A stretch of 29,851 nucleotides of DNA. Origin: JBDROU01 sp043809745 [NCBI: bacterium] (GTDB taxonomy: Bacteria; Elusimicrobiota; JBDRMW01). The stretch spans positions 1 through 29,851 of the forward strand of contig JBDROU010000092.1 of the NCBI GenBank assembly GCA_043809745.1. The letters run 5' to 3'. The notes beneath the pieces are model-generated. The model was not told the DNA's origin and did not search any database. It saw only the letters and a list, made by a program, of their open reading frames with translations. Every line of letters starts with the position of its first letter. The stretch's first letter is position 1. The translations under genes and the position numbers were made by a program. Below, piece by piece: positions 8,543 through 16,919 of this stretch.

Positions 8543-8560
8543 AGCTGTTAAAAGACAGCT
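8543..8560 (+). other. Small perfect stem-loop between rplR and rpsE
   Basis: AGCTGT at 8543–8548 and ACAGCT at 8555–8560 form a 6-bp stem with a 6-base loop in the 58-bp rplR–rpsE gap. No U-run follows, so it is not a convincing terminator. It could be an RNA-processing or translational-control hairpin, or chance. Confidence 0.3.
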
Positions 8561-8592
8561 AGAGTTACGCAAAAAAGGGGAGGACACAAATT

Positions 8593-9102
8593 TTGGCTGA
8601 CAAAAGGGTTGCTGATAAAATTTCCGGAGAGCAGGGATTAAAAGAGACGGTGGTCACTATCAACCGCGTTACAAAAGTGGTAAAAGGCGGTAAAAGGTTT
8701 TCATTTAATGCGCTTGTAGTGGTGGGTGATAGAAACGGGCAGGTTGGTGTTGGTTTGGGTAAGGCAAAGGAAGTTCAGGCTGCTATTCAGAAAGCGATTG
8801 TTAAAGCTGGTAAAAATATGATTAAAGTAGCTTTGGTGGGTACTACAATACCTCATCAGGTTACAGGAATTTTCGGTGCAGGAAAGGTGCTTCTAAAACC
8901 TGCTGCGCCCGGAACAGGGGTTATCGCAGGAGGGAGTGTTCGTGCGGTTATTGAAGCGTGCGGAATTAGTGATGTTCTAACAAAATCGCTCCGCACTTCT
9001 AATCCTTTTAATGTTGTATATGCTACTATAGAGGCTTTGAATACGCTTAGAACAAAAGAGGAAGTTGCAAGGATCAGGGAAAAAGAAGTTGGAGAGATTT
9101 AA
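8593..9102 (+). CDS. rpsE: 30S ribosomal protein S5
   Basis: S5 contributes to decoding fidelity and the mRNA entry channel. It begins with TTG at 8593, supported by AAAAGGGGAGGA 8–19 bases upstream and by family length (169 residues). The double-stranded RNA-binding-like N domain shows [24 protein letters not shown], then [17 protein letters not shown], and the C domain has the [20 protein letters not shown] block. The usual next gene, rpmD (L30), is missing: rplO starts only 30 bp later. Confidence 0.96.
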   Translation: MADKRVADKISGEQGLKETVVTINRVTKVVKGGKRFSFNALVVVGDRNGQVGVGLGKAKEVQAAIQKAIVKAGKNMIKVALVGTTIPHQVTGIFGAGKVLLKPAAPGTGVIAGGSVRAVIEACGISDVLTKSLRTSNPFNVVYATIEALNTLRTKEEVARIREKEVGEI

Positions 9103-9132
9103 TAAATATACAGAACAGAGTGGTAGTTAATT

Positions 9133-9582
9133 ATGAAAATTACAGACTTAAGGCCGTTTGAAGGTTCTAGAAAGAGGAGAAAGAGAATCGGGTGCGGAGA
9201 AGGTTCCGGTCACGGCGGAAGCGCTACCCGCGGGATGAAGGGGCAAAGATCGAGATCCGGCGATGGGAAACTTGTCGGGTTCGAAGGCGGCCAGATGCCG
9301 CTTTTAAGGCGTATTCCTAAAAGAGGATTTTCGCATAAGCGGTTTACAAAACCGTCTGCTATATTTAATTTAGGCTGGTTAGAAAAAAAGTTCGGGGATA
9401 ATTTGGAGATTAATCCCAAAAGCCTCTTTCTTAAAGGTTTGATTAAAGGCGGCGATAAAATAAAAATATTATCTCAAGGCGAGCTCACAAAGCCGTTGAA
9501 TATAAAAGCGCACGTTTTTTCTAAAACTGCTATTGAGAAAATACAAAATGCAAAAGGGAAATACGAATTGTTAAAGTCGTAG
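9133..9582 (+). CDS. rplO: 50S ribosomal protein L15
   Basis: L15 is a late-assembly 50S protein. The 149-residue product has the glycine/arginine-rich N-terminal tail typical of the family (RKRRKRIGCGEGSGHGGSATRGMKGQ). It continues with GFEGGQMPLLRRIPKRGF and a C-terminal globular domain with the GDKIKILSQGELTKPLNIKAHVFSKTA segment. It stands directly after rpsE, with no rpmD between, and 22 bp before secY. Confidence 0.96.
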   Translation: MKITDLRPFEGSRKRRKRIGCGEGSGHGGSATRGMKGQRSRSGDGKLVGFEGGQMPLLRRIPKRGFSHKRFTKPSAIFNLGWLEKKFGDNLEINPKSLFLKGLIKGGDKIKILSQGELTKPLNIKAHVFSKTAIEKIQNAKGKYELLKS

Positions 9583-9604
9583 ATTAAAATAAAGGATACA
9601 ATTA

Positions 9605-10933
9605 ATGATTCAATCTTTTGGTGATTTATTTAAGATACCGGAATTAAAGAAAAGAATTATTTTTACATTGATGATAATTGCTGTTTACCGCGTTGGTGCG
9701 GCAATACCTATACCCGGTATTAATGCTGAAGCGTTAAAAGCGATTTTTGAAAGTCAGGCTAATACAATGCTGGGATTTTTAGATATTTTCTCAGGCGGGG
9801 CATTAAGCAGGCTTTCGATATTTTCCATGGGTATAATGCCTTATATTAACGCTTCTATTATTATGTCTTTATTGACCGGCGCCCACGTTCTGCCTTATTT
9901 AGACAGGTTGTCAAAAGAAGGGGAGCATGGCCGTAAGAAGATTAATCAGATTACACGTTATATGACTTTAATACTGGGAGCTCTTCAGTCATTCGGCTTA
10001 ACAATGGTAATAAAGAATTTTCCTGTGCCCGGCAACATACCGGTAATAAAAGATGATACTACGGGGTTTATTGCTTTAACTGTACTAACGCTAACCACGG
10101 GGACAGTCTTCATAATGTGGCTTGGCGAACAGATTACCGAGAAGGGAATAGGGAACGGTATTTCACTTATAATTTTTGCAGGAATAATTTGCCGCCTCCC
10201 ATCTGCCAGCAGGGATCTTTATAGATTGGTGAGATTAGAGGAACTCTCATTATTCGCAGCAATTTTTTTAATAGCTGTTGTTTTTGTTGTAACAGGATTA
10301 GTTGTATGGGTTGAAACGGCTCAGAGGAAAATCCCGGTGCAATACGCGAAGCGCGTAATGGGGAGAAAGATGTACGGAGGCGCAAGCACATATCTGCCGA
10401 TAAAAGTAGATCAGTCCGGAGTTATAGCTGTAATTTTTGCTGTGTCGCTGCTTACGATGCCGATGACGGTTGCGCAATTCTTTCCCCAATCCGCAATAAC
10501 TAGAATCCTTCAAAGCTGGTGGAGCAACAACTCCATATATTATGAGTTGATATACGCAAGTTTGATCATTTTCTTCTGTTACTTTTATAACTCCGTTAGT
10601 TTTAATCCCACTGAACTGGCTGAAAATATGAAAAAGTGGGGTGGTTTTGTGCCCGGGATTAGGCCCGGACCGCCGACTGCAGAGTATATATCCAGAATTC
10701 TTGAAAGAATAACATTAGGCGGGGCGATATTTGTCGCATTAATAGCAGTAATGCCGGATTACTTGCGTAAATGGCTTAATGCGCCGTTCTTTTTCGGCGG
10801 CACGGCATTGCTGATTGTTGTAGGTGTTGCGCTGGACACGATCGGACAGATGGAGTCGCACCTGATTATGCGGCATTATGACGGATTTATGAAAAAAGGC
10901 AGAATCAAAGGCCGTTGGTTTAATGTTAAATAG
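9605..10933 (+). CDS. secY: Preprotein translocase subunit SecY
   Basis: SecY is the channel-forming subunit of the inner-membrane SecYEG translocon. The 442-residue product has the family length and about ten predicted membrane segments. Motifs include YRVGAAIPIPGI after the first segment, the SIFSMGIMPYINASIIMSLL region, ITEKGIGNGISLIIFAGI near residue 178 and the cytoplasmic loop ETAQRKIPVQYAKRV. The FNPTELAENMKKWGGFVPGIRPG block near residue 335 is present too. An AAAGGA ribosome-binding site lies about 8 bases before the ATG. Its place between rplO and adk is standard. Confidence 0.97.
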   Translation: MIQSFGDLFKIPELKKRIIFTLMIIAVYRVGAAIPIPGINAEALKAIFESQANTMLGFLDIFSGGALSRLSIFSMGIMPYINASIIMSLLTGAHVLPYLDRLSKEGEHGRKKINQITRYMTLILGALQSFGLTMVIKNFPVPGNIPVIKDDTTGFIALTVLTLTTGTVFIMWLGEQITEKGIGNGISLIIFAGIICRLPSASRDLYRLVRLEELSLFAAIFLIAVVFVVTGLVVWVETAQRKIPVQYAKRVMGRKMYGGASTYLPIKVDQSGVIAVIFAVSLLTMPMTVAQFFPQSAITRILQSWWSNNSIYYELIYASLIIFFCYFYNSVSFNPTELAENMKKWGGFVPGIRPGPPTAEYISRILERITLGGAIFVALIAVMPDYLRKWLNAPFFFGGTALLIVVGVALDTIGQMESHLIMRHYDGFMKKGRIKGRWFNVK

Positions 10934-10965
10934 CGCTCAGATGTTGGATTTGAAATAGGAAAATT

Positions 10966-11622
10966 ATGAAATTAATTATTGTCGGACCTCCTGGTGCCGG
11001 GAAGGGTACTCAGTCTGTAAGGATAGCCGATGAGCTAAATATACCCAGGGTTGTAACTGGCGACATATTAAGGGAATCGATAAGAAAAGGCAGTCCTTTG
11101 GGATTAAAAGCCAAGGCTCAAATGGACTCAGGCGGTTTGGTTTCCGATGATTTGGTCATTGATATAGTAAAAGAAAAACTAGATGATCCTCAGTTTAAGG
11201 ACAATTTTTTACTTGATGGATTTCCCCGCAATATTAACCAAGCTTTGGTTTTAGATAAGTATCTGGCAGAGAAGAATCAATCAATAGATATTGTAGTAGA
11301 GGTCAGTGTTTCTGATGATGTAATAGTCGACAGATTGTCAAAAAGGAGAATTTGTTTGTCGTGCGGTAAGGTATATAATCTTAATACAATACGTCCGGCT
11401 AAAGAGAGTATCTGTGATGCCTGCTCCGGCAAACTGATCGTTAGAGATGATGACAAACCGGATGTGGTAAAGAAACGTTTGGAGATCTATCATGCGCTAA
11501 CACAACCGCTGATTAATTTTTATGAGGATAAGGGTGTTTTTACAAGAATTGATGGCGCCCATGAGATAGGCAAGGTTTACAGGGAGTTGTTGGATCTAGT
11601 TGATAGCAAAATAGCAAAGTGA
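10966..11622 (+). CDS. adk: Adenylate kinase, zinc-lid form
   Basis: Adenylate kinase interconverts ATP + AMP and 2 ADP in the cytoplasm. The 218-residue product has the P-loop GPPGAGKGT at residues 7–15, the GDILRESI AMP-binding segment and the LLDGFPRNINQA signature near residue 84. The long LID domain carries C130-x2-C133 and C150-x2-C153, the zinc-binding arrangement. The KKRLEIYHALTQPLI segment follows. The stop overlaps the start of map by four bases (GTGA), suggesting coupled translation. Confidence 0.97.
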   Translation: MKLIIVGPPGAGKGTQSVRIADELNIPRVVTGDILRESIRKGSPLGLKAKAQMDSGGLVSDDLVIDIVKEKLDDPQFKDNFLLDGFPRNINQALVLDKYLAEKNQSIDIVVEVSVSDDVIVDRLSKRRICLSCGKVYNLNTIRPAKESICDACSGKLIVRDDDKPDVVKKRLEIYHALTQPLINFYEDKGVFTRIDGAHEIGKVYRELLDLVDSKIAK

Positions 11623-12377
11623 AGAAAATTTATTTAAATAGTTTGGAGGAGTTAAAGAAAATACAAAGTGCTGCAGAGACTACGGCATTAATCTTAAGTG
11701 AAGTCTCGACACTTGTGAAACCGGGTATAACAACAAAATATTTAGATGAAGCTGCTGCCGGGCTTATGAAACAGCACGGTGTTAAGGCGGCGTTCCTGAA
11801 TTATCGGGGTTATCCAGCTCATATTTGCACCTCGATTGACGAAGAAGTGGTTCATGGCATACCAAGCTCTAAAAGGTTTTTGAATGAAGGACAAACTATA
11901 AGCATTGATTTGGGTGTTTTAAGAGATGGCTACTACGGAGATATGGCAGTAACGCTTCCTGTTGGGAGCATAAGCGAAGAAAAGAAGAAGTTATTGAAAA
12001 TCGCGGAAGAAGCTCTCAAATGTGCCATAGATCAATGCAGGGTTGGTTTCAGGCTGGGCGATGTGTCGAGCAGTATTCAAAAAAAGGCTGAATCTGCTGG
12101 ATATAGTGTTGTAAGGGATTATGTAGGGCACGGAATAGGGCGCGCGATGCACGAGGAGCCGCAGATACCTAACTATGGTATGCCCGGGACAGGGATAAGG
12201 CTTAAGAGCGGCATGGTCTTTGCGTTGGAACCAATGGTAAATACTAAGACTCATGAAGTTGAAGTTTTAAAAGATGGGTGGACGGTTGTAACAAAGGATA
12301 GGAAACCTTCGGCGCATTTTGAGAAGATGGTTGCTATTACAGAAGAAGGCCCAAAGGTTCTTGCAACATTAAAGTAA
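11619..12377 (+). CDS. map: Methionine aminopeptidase, type I
   Basis: This enzyme removes the initiator methionine from nascent proteins. The 252-residue product starts at GTG, which overlaps the adk stop. The pita-bread fold motifs are visible: SIDEEVVHGIPS with the first active-site histidine, SIDLGVLRDGYYGDMAVT with two metal-binding aspartates, and the GHGIGRAMHEEPQIPNYG histidine. FALEPMV and HFEKMVAITEEG supply the glutamate ligands. There is no N-terminal zinc-finger extension. A 97-bp gap separates it from infA. Confidence 0.97.
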   Translation: MKKIYLNSLEELKKIQSAAETTALILSEVSTLVKPGITTKYLDEAAAGLMKQHGVKAAFLNYRGYPAHICTSIDEEVVHGIPSSKRFLNEGQTISIDLGVLRDGYYGDMAVTLPVGSISEEKKKLLKIAEEALKCAIDQCRVGFRLGDVSSSIQKKAESAGYSVVRDYVGHGIGRAMHEEPQIPNYGMPGTGIRLKSGMVFALEPMVNTKTHEVEVLKDGWTVVTKDRKPSAHFEKMVAITEEGPKVLATLK

Positions 12378-12394
12378 AACCGCAAATTATAGTA

Positions 12395-12435
12395 TTGTAA
12401 TTTAAAAGAACATAGTTGTTATATGAACCCGGTTC
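12395..12435 (+). promoter_or_regulatory. Weak promoter-like pair and an 11-bp dyad before infA
   Basis: In the map–infA gap, TTGTAA at 12395–12400 and TTATAT at 12419–12424 are 18 bp apart, a weak sigma70-like pair. Immediately downstream, GAACC-C-GGTTC at 12425–12435 is a perfect dyad about one base. Together they could mark an internal start for infA-rpmJ-rpsM and following genes, but both are short in an AT-rich gap. Confidence 0.25.
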
Positions 12436-12474
12436 TAAATATGTTCCGGATCTTGAAAAATAGGAAGATAATAA

Positions 12475-12693
12475 ATGGGAAAAGAAGACAAGATTGAAGT
12501 TGAGGGGAAAGTCTTAGAAGCTTTGCCGAACGCTATGTTTAAAGTGGAGCTTCCGGGAGGGCATAAGGTTTTAGCGCATATATCAGGAAAGATGAGGATG
12601 TATTATATTAAAATACTTCCCGGTGATAAGGTTAAAATGGAGTTGTCCCCGTACGATTTGACTCGCGGAAGGATAACCTTCCGGTCTAAATAA
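12475..12693 (+). CDS. infA: Translation initiation factor IF-1
   Basis: IF-1 is an OB-fold factor that occupies the 30S A site during initiation. The 72-residue product is the exact family length. It has [65 protein letters not shown]. The ribosome-binding sequence is AGGAAG, about 10 bases before the ATG. rpmJ follows after 24 bp. Confidence 0.97.
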   Translation: MGKEDKIEVEGKVLEALPNAMFKVELPGGHKVLAHISGKMRMYYIKILPGDKVKMELSPYDLTRGRITFRSK

Positions 12694-12717
12694 TGAAGGA
12701 ATTGGAGAAAATATATA

Positions 12718-12831
12718 ATGAAAGTAAGAGCTTCTGTGAAACCAATCTGTAATAAGTGTAAAGTAATAAAAAGAAAAAGGGTAGTTAGAATTGTCTGTTC
12801 AAACCCAAAACACAAACAGAGGCAGGGATAA
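12718..12831 (+). CDS. rpmJ: 50S ribosomal protein L36
   Basis: L36 is the smallest 50S protein. The ATG at 12718 opens 37 codons, the standard length, beginning [20 protein letters not shown] and ending KHKQRQG. The zinc ligands C11, C14, C27 and H32 are all present, so this is the zinc form. An AATTGGAGAAA ribosome-binding site lies upstream, and the gene is in its normal place between infA and rpsM. Confidence 0.96.
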   Translation: MKVRASVKPICNKCKVIKRKRVVRIVCSNPKHKQRQG

Positions 12832-12857
12832 AATTTTATAATTTAATTGGAGGAAAC

Positions 12858-13253
12858 ATGGCTCGAGTTGCCGGGGTGGATTTACCAAAAGACAAACGGA
12901 TAGAGATAGCTATTACATATGTTTATGGAATAGGTAGATTTACTTCAGGAAAAATACTTTCCGAATTAGGCATAAATCCTGATACAAGGGTAAAGAATCT
13001 TACTGAATCCGAAGTAAATAAACTAAATTCAGTAATTACGCGTGAGTTTAAGGTTGAAGGTGATTTGAGGCGGGAAGTTCAGCAGAATATCAGAAGATTC
13101 ATTGATATAGGAAGTTACAGAGGATTAAGACACAGGAGGAATTTGCCGGCAAGAGGTCAGAGAACAAAGACAAATGCCAGAACAAAGCGCGGCAAGAGAA
13201 GGACTGTAGGTTCAGCTCGTGGTGTAGAAAAAGCTCCAGCCGCTGAGAGCTAA
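12858..13253 (+). CDS. rpsM: 30S ribosomal protein S13
   Basis: S13 contacts the P-site tRNA and forms inter-subunit bridges from the 30S head. The 131-residue product begins [20 protein letters not shown], has the helix-hairpin-helix segment [14 protein letters not shown], and ends with the [28 protein letters not shown] tail. The final 12 or so residues (ending EKAPAAES) are extra and less basic. TTGGAGGAAA is a strong ribosome-binding site. Confidence 0.96.
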   Translation: MARVAGVDLPKDKRIEIAITYVYGIGRFTSGKILSELGINPDTRVKNLTESEVNKLNSVITREFKVEGDLRREVQQNIRRFIDIGSYRGLRHRRNLPARGQRTKTNARTKRGKRRTVGSARGVEKAPAAES

Positions 13254-13279
13254 ATATTAATTATTGAGGTAGATAATAA

Positions 13280-13726
13280 ATGAATGAAGAAATGTCTAGC
13301 GAAAAAAAAGAAGAAGTAAGCAAAGCAACTTCGAAAAAACCAAAGAGTAAAGGAAGATCCAAAAAGAAAGTCTGGAAAAATATTGCTCAGGCGAGGGCCA
13401 ATATACAGTCATCATTTAATAACACAGCGGTTACTATAGCGGATGAAAAGGGAAATACTATTGCTTGGTCCACAGCAGGGGCCTGCGGTTTTAAGGGAAC
13501 AAAGAAAGGCACACCCTTTGCAGCTCAGATTACATCTGAAAGCGCTGCAAAGAAAGCAAAAGAATTAGGAGTAAAGAGCGTATCTGTGTTTGTTCAGGGG
13601 CCTGGTTCGGGCAGAGAGACTGCAATTAGAGCGCTGCAGACAGCGGGTTTAACCATTGTTTCTATTAGGGATGTAACCCCTATCCCTCATAATGGCTGCA
13701 GACCGCCAAAACCAAGAAGGGTTTAA
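13280..13726 (+). CDS. rpsK: 30S ribosomal protein S11 with charged N-terminal extension
   Basis: S11 lines the platform of the 30S subunit and contacts mRNA at the E site. The core is clear: [58 protein letters not shown] and the terminal [16 protein letters not shown]. At 148 residues it is roughly 20 longer than usual. The surplus is a Lys/Glu/Ser-rich N-terminal stretch over residues 1–32. The ATG at 13280 lies 26 bp after rpsM; a shorter product would lack a recognisable alternative start in the extension. Confidence 0.95.
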   Translation: MNEEMSSEKKEEVSKATSKKPKSKGRSKKKVWKNIAQARANIQSSFNNTAVTIADEKGNTIAWSTAGACGFKGTKKGTPFAAQITSESAAKKAKELGVKSVSVFVQGPGSGRETAIRALQTAGLTIVSIRDVTPIPHNGCRPPKPRRV

Positions 13727-13783
13727 ATAAGGAATATAGGAAGTAGATTATATATCAAATGTTAGTTTAAGGAGGTGTATTAA

Positions 13784-14410
13784 TTGGCTAGATATCATGG
13801 ACCTGTATGCAGGTTATGTCGAAGGGAAGGTGTAAAATTATTCTTAAAAGGTGAAAAGTGTTCTGCGAAATGCGTGTTAGATAAAAGAGCTACCCCGCCT
13901 GGACAGGCAAAAAAATCCCTTAAGATGAAAACATCTGAATATAGCAAAAGATTACGGGAAAAACAAAAGGCCCGTCAGTATATAGGTATGCTGGAAAAAC
14001 AATTTAGACGCTACTTCGAAAAATCGGAAAAACTGAAAGGATTAACAGGTGAAAATTTGCTGTGTATGTTAGAGACTCGATTAGATAATGTATGCAGGCG
14101 AATAGGTTTTAGCACATCTCTCAAAGGTGCCAGGCAGATGGTTTCTCACGGGCATATTCAAGTAAATGGCAGGAAAGTAGATATACCTTCTTTTCATGTG
14201 CAACCCGGAGATACAATTCAATTACTTGAAAACATGAAGAATAATGTTTTTGTTTCAAAGTCGTTAGAATTTTCCAGTGCCAGAGATCTTCCTTCTTGGT
14301 TGGAATATAAAAAGGATAGCTTGACAGCAAAAGTTGTTAAATTACCCGGTCGTGATGAAATCTCAATTCCGGTAAGCGAGCAGTTAATTGTGGAGTTGTA
14401 TTCTAAATAG
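13784..14410 (+). CDS. rpsD: 30S ribosomal protein S4, zinc form
   Basis: S4 nucleates 30S assembly by binding 16S rRNA and in many bacteria represses the alpha operon. It starts at TTG, fixed by AAGGAGGTG 7 bases upstream and by the MARYHGPVCRLCRREG N terminus. The 208-residue product has cysteines C9, C12, C26 and C30, the zinc-binding N-terminal arrangement. It then has the SEYSKRLREKQKARQYIGMLEKQFRRYF helix block and an S4 RNA-binding domain (LETRLDNVCRRIGFSTSLKGARQMVSHGHIQVNGRKVDIPS). A 106-bp gap follows before rpoA. Confidence 0.96.
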   Translation: MARYHGPVCRLCRREGVKLFLKGEKCSAKCVLDKRATPPGQAKKSLKMKTSEYSKRLREKQKARQYIGMLEKQFRRYFEKSEKLKGLTGENLLCMLETRLDNVCRRIGFSTSLKGARQMVSHGHIQVNGRKVDIPSFHVQPGDTIQLLENMKNNVFVSKSLEFSSARDLPSWLEYKKDSLTAKVVKLPGRDEISIPVSEQLIVELYSK

Positions 14411-14468
14411 AAAAAGTATCATACAGAGCATCAGCGTTGAAGCATATTAGTTGCAGCATGATTAGTAA

Positions 14469-14474
14469 TATAAT
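14469..14474 (+). promoter_or_regulatory. Perfect -10 hexamer (TATAAT) upstream of rpoA
   Basis: A consensus TATAAT lies 43 bases before the rpoA ATG, in the longest gap (106 bp) of the alpha block. No good -35 sits 16–18 bp upstream; the best spacing gives ATTAGT. It may be an internal promoter for rpoA-rplQ, or a chance match in an AT-rich gap. No terminator hairpin was seen in the gap. Confidence 0.35.
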
Positions 14475-14516
14475 ATTGTAATTTTAAGCAGAAATATTAA
14501 AGGGAGGCAAAACAGT

Positions 14517-15482
14517 ATGAAGTTTAATGATTTAGTTATTCCTCGGAAGCTGGATTTTATTAAGGAAAGCTTAACAGAAGATTATGGCAGATTTTTCGCT
14601 GAACCTTTTGAAAGGGGTTTTGCCCATACGATAGGTAACTCTTTAAGAAGAATTCTACTAGGCAGTTTGGAAGGTGCTGCTGTAACAGCAGTAAAGGTTA
14701 AAGGAGCATTGCATGAGTTTTCAACGATTAAAGGATTAAAGGAAGATGTGATTTCAATGATATTAAATCTGAGGCAGCTGAAGATGAAAATATTTTCAGA
14801 AGGTCCTGAGATGCTTTACCTTGCGCATAAGAAAGATGGAGTTATTCGGGCCAAGGAGATACAATCAAATCAAAATGTAGAAATACTAAATCCTGATCTT
14901 TATCTTGCTACTGCTCAGCACGGAGCGGATCTTGATCTGGAGATTGAGGTGTCGCGCGGTAGAGGGTATTTGCCGGCAGAAAAAAATAAGAAAGAAGAGC
15001 ATTCAGTAGGAACAATCCCGGTTGACGCGTTTTTTTCCCCGGTTAAAAAGGTCTATTATGAAGTGGGGAATGCAAGAGTAGGCCAGGTTACAGATTATGA
15101 TAGATTGGTTATCGAGATCTGGACAAATGGCAGCGTGTCCCCTGCGGATGCATTGGCATACGCGGCAAAGATTATCAAAGACAGCCTATCAATCTTTATT
15201 AATTTTGACGAAGAAGAAGTTCAAGTAAAAGATGTCCCGGTGCCAAAGTTGGAGGAAGATTCAAAGATGAAGGATATTCTTACGCAACCTGTCGATATAA
15301 TTGAATTATCTGTAAGGGCTTCTAACTGTTTAAAAATTGCTCGGATAAAAACAATCGGTGAGTTGGTAAGGAAAAAAGATGATGAACTTTTGTCATATAA
15401 AAATTTTGGCAACAAGTCGCTTGATGAGATAAAAGAGAGGCTTAAAGAGCTTCAATTATCATTAGGGATGGAAATAAGATGA
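14517..15482 (+). CDS. rpoA: DNA-directed RNA polymerase subunit alpha
   Basis: Alpha dimerises to seed RNA polymerase assembly; its C-terminal domain contacts UP elements and activators. The 321-residue product has the N-terminal domain motifs AEPFERGFAHTIGNSLRRILLGSLEGAAVTAVKV and HEFSTIKGLKEDV, with the second half of that domain at YYEVGNARVGQVTDYDRLVIEIWTNGS. The C-terminal helix-hairpin-helix domain is complete (RASNCLKIARIKTIGELV, FGNKSLDEIKERL). GGGAGGC precedes the ATG. The stop overlaps the rplQ start as ATGA. Confidence 0.97.
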   Translation: MKFNDLVIPRKLDFIKESLTEDYGRFFAEPFERGFAHTIGNSLRRILLGSLEGAAVTAVKVKGALHEFSTIKGLKEDVISMILNLRQLKMKIFSEGPEMLYLAHKKDGVIRAKEIQSNQNVEILNPDLYLATAQHGADLDLEIEVSRGRGYLPAEKNKKEEHSVGTIPVDAFFSPVKKVYYEVGNARVGQVTDYDRLVIEIWTNGSVSPADALAYAAKIIKDSLSIFINFDEEEVQVKDVPVPKLEEDSKMKDILTQPVDIIELSVRASNCLKIARIKTIGELVRKKDDELLSYKNFGNKSLDEIKERLKELQLSLGMEIR

Positions 15483-15832
15483 GCAAATTCAGTAAATCAA
15501 AAAAACTTTCAAGAACTTATGGCCACAAGAAAGCTATGTTAAAAAATATGCTTGCAAGTCTGGTGCTTCATGAGCAAATAAAAACAACTGCCGCAAAAGC
15601 GCACACGCTGAAAACTTCTGCGGATAAGATGATATCAAGAGCAAAAAAGAAGGACCTTAATGCTATTAGATATGTGTATAAAAGCGTAAATAATAAAGAT
15701 GCCCGTAAAAAAATATTTGATGTATTGGTCCCTCGTTATGAAGCCAGGATTGGCGGAGTTGCTCAAGTTTTCAGCATTGGCAAAAGGCTCTCTGACAATT
15801 CTGAAATGGCATTAATAAAGTTAATGAGTTAA
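15479..15832 (+). CDS. rplQ: 50S ribosomal protein L17
   Basis: L17 lies near the 50S tunnel exit on the solvent side. The 117-residue product has LSRTYGHKKAMLKNMLASLVLHEQIKTTAAKAHTLK and the C-terminal YEARIGGVAQVFSIGKRLSDNSEMALIKL segment. The ATG overlaps the rpoA stop by four bases, so translation is coupled. It is the last gene of the ribosomal superoperon; I see no clear intrinsic terminator in the 61 bp before mreB. Confidence 0.95.
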   Translation: MSKFSKSKKLSRTYGHKKAMLKNMLASLVLHEQIKTTAAKAHTLKTSADKMISRAKKKDLNAIRYVYKSVNNKDARKKIFDVLVPRYEARIGGVAQVFSIGKRLSDNSEMALIKLMS

Positions 15833-15855
15833 TTTGTATTTTTGCTAAAAAAGTA

Positions 15856-15885
15856 TTTTCAACTTAAATCAAAATAATGTAGAAT
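15856..15885 (+). promoter_or_regulatory. Promoter for mreB, giving a near-leaderless mRNA
   Basis: TTTTCA at 15856–15861 and TAGAAT at 15880–15885 are 18 bp apart and match the sigma70 hexamers 4/6 and 5/6. The mreB ATG at 15894 starts 8 bases after the -10, so the predicted transcript would start within about two bases of the start codon. No Shine-Dalgarno sequence is visible. Confidence 0.5.
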
Positions 15886-15893
15886 ACAAACGT

Positions 15894-16919
15894 ATGTTTA
15901 ACTATCTTTTCAGCATATTTTCTAATGATATGGGTATTGATCTGGGGACAGCTAACACCCTGGTTTATGTTAAGGGACAAGGTATAATCTTAAGCGAACC
16001 AAGCGTTGTTGCTATAGAAAAGGATTCCAGGAAAGTTCTGGCGATAGGTGTCGAAGCAAAAAGAATGCTTGGTAAAACACCTGCGAATATAATCGCTGTC
16101 AGGCCGTTGAGGAATGGGGTTATTGCTGATTTCGAGGTTACCGAACAGATGATCAGGTACTTCATAAAAAAGGTGCACAACAGGAGGAGCCTGCTGCATC
16201 CAAGGATCGTTATCGGTATACCTTCATGTATTACTGAGGTAGAGAAAAGGGCTGTTAGAGAATCAGCTGAGCAGGCAGGGGCCAGAGAGGTGTATTTAAT
16301 TGAAGAGCCTATGGCTGCGGCTATAGGAGCAAACATCCCGATTCATGAACCTGCCGGTAATATGATAGTTGATATAGGCGGGGGTACAACCGAGGTTGCC
16401 GTAATTTCTTTAGGAGGCATGGTGGTCTCTAAATCGCTTGATGTGGCAGGTGATGAGCTTGATGAAGCGATCTTGCAGTATTTTAGAAGAAAATATAATC
16501 TTTTGATAGGAGAATCCACATCAGAGGATGTAAAAATAAAAATTGGTTCAGCATTTCCATTGCAAGAAGAAAAAAGCATTGAAGTAAAAGGGAGGGATCA
16601 GGTTACAGGTTTGCCAAAAACAATTGTAATAACCTCCGAAGAGGTAAGGCAAGCTCTTTCCGAGCCTATTAAAGCAATTGTGGAATTAATAAAGAGTACG
16701 CTGGAAGAAACTCCTGCGGAACTCTCAGCAGATTTAGTTGATCGAGGGATAGTGTTAGCCGGAGGAGGCGCGTTAATTAGGGGATTGGCAGAGTTAATTG
16801 CCCAGGAGACGGAGTTGCCTGTCAATCTAGCATTAGATCCTCTGAGCTGTGTAGTGTTAGGCTGTGGTAAATATCTAGAAGAGTTAGATACGATTAGACA
16901 TGCGATAAAGAATCGCTGA
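15894..16919 (+). CDS. mreB: Rod shape-determining protein MreB
   Basis: MreB is the bacterial actin that moves along the inner membrane and orients lateral-wall synthesis. The 341-residue product has the actin ATPase motifs: phosphate 1 at [15 protein letters not shown] (D16), phosphate 2 at [16 protein letters not shown] (from D160), and the adenosine motif [18 protein letters not shown] near residue 284. The N terminus [10 protein letters not shown] is an amphipathic, membrane-binding type of segment. The ATG at 15894 matches the family N terminus but has no Shine-Dalgarno sequence; a promoter-like pair sits immediately upstream. It opens the elongasome block. Confidence 0.97.
   Translation: MFNYLFSIFSNDMGIDLGTANTLVYVKGQGIILSEPSVVAIEKDSRKVLAIGVEAKRMLGKTPANIIAVRPLRNGVIADFEVTEQMIRYFIKKVHNRRSLLHPRIVIGIPSCITEVEKRAVRESAEQAGAREVYLIEEPMAAAIGANIPIHEPAGNMIVDIGGGTTEVAVISLGGMVVSKSLDVAGDELDEAILQYFRRKYNLLIGESTSEDVKIKIGSAFPLQEEKSIEVKGRDQVTGLPKTIVITSEEVRQALSEPIKAIVELIKSTLEETPAELSADLVDRGIVLAGGGALIRGLAELIAQETELPVNLALDPLSCVVLGCGKYLEELDTIRHAIKNR

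Noticed and set aside
9103-9132. Small rpmD gene in another frame
   Set aside because: Thirty bases cannot hold an L30 gene, and none is visible in the overlapping frames of rpsE or rplO.
15965-16336. 123-codon minus-strand open frame
   Set aside because: Antisense to mreB, whose frame has all the actin motifs. No ribosome-binding site or family match.
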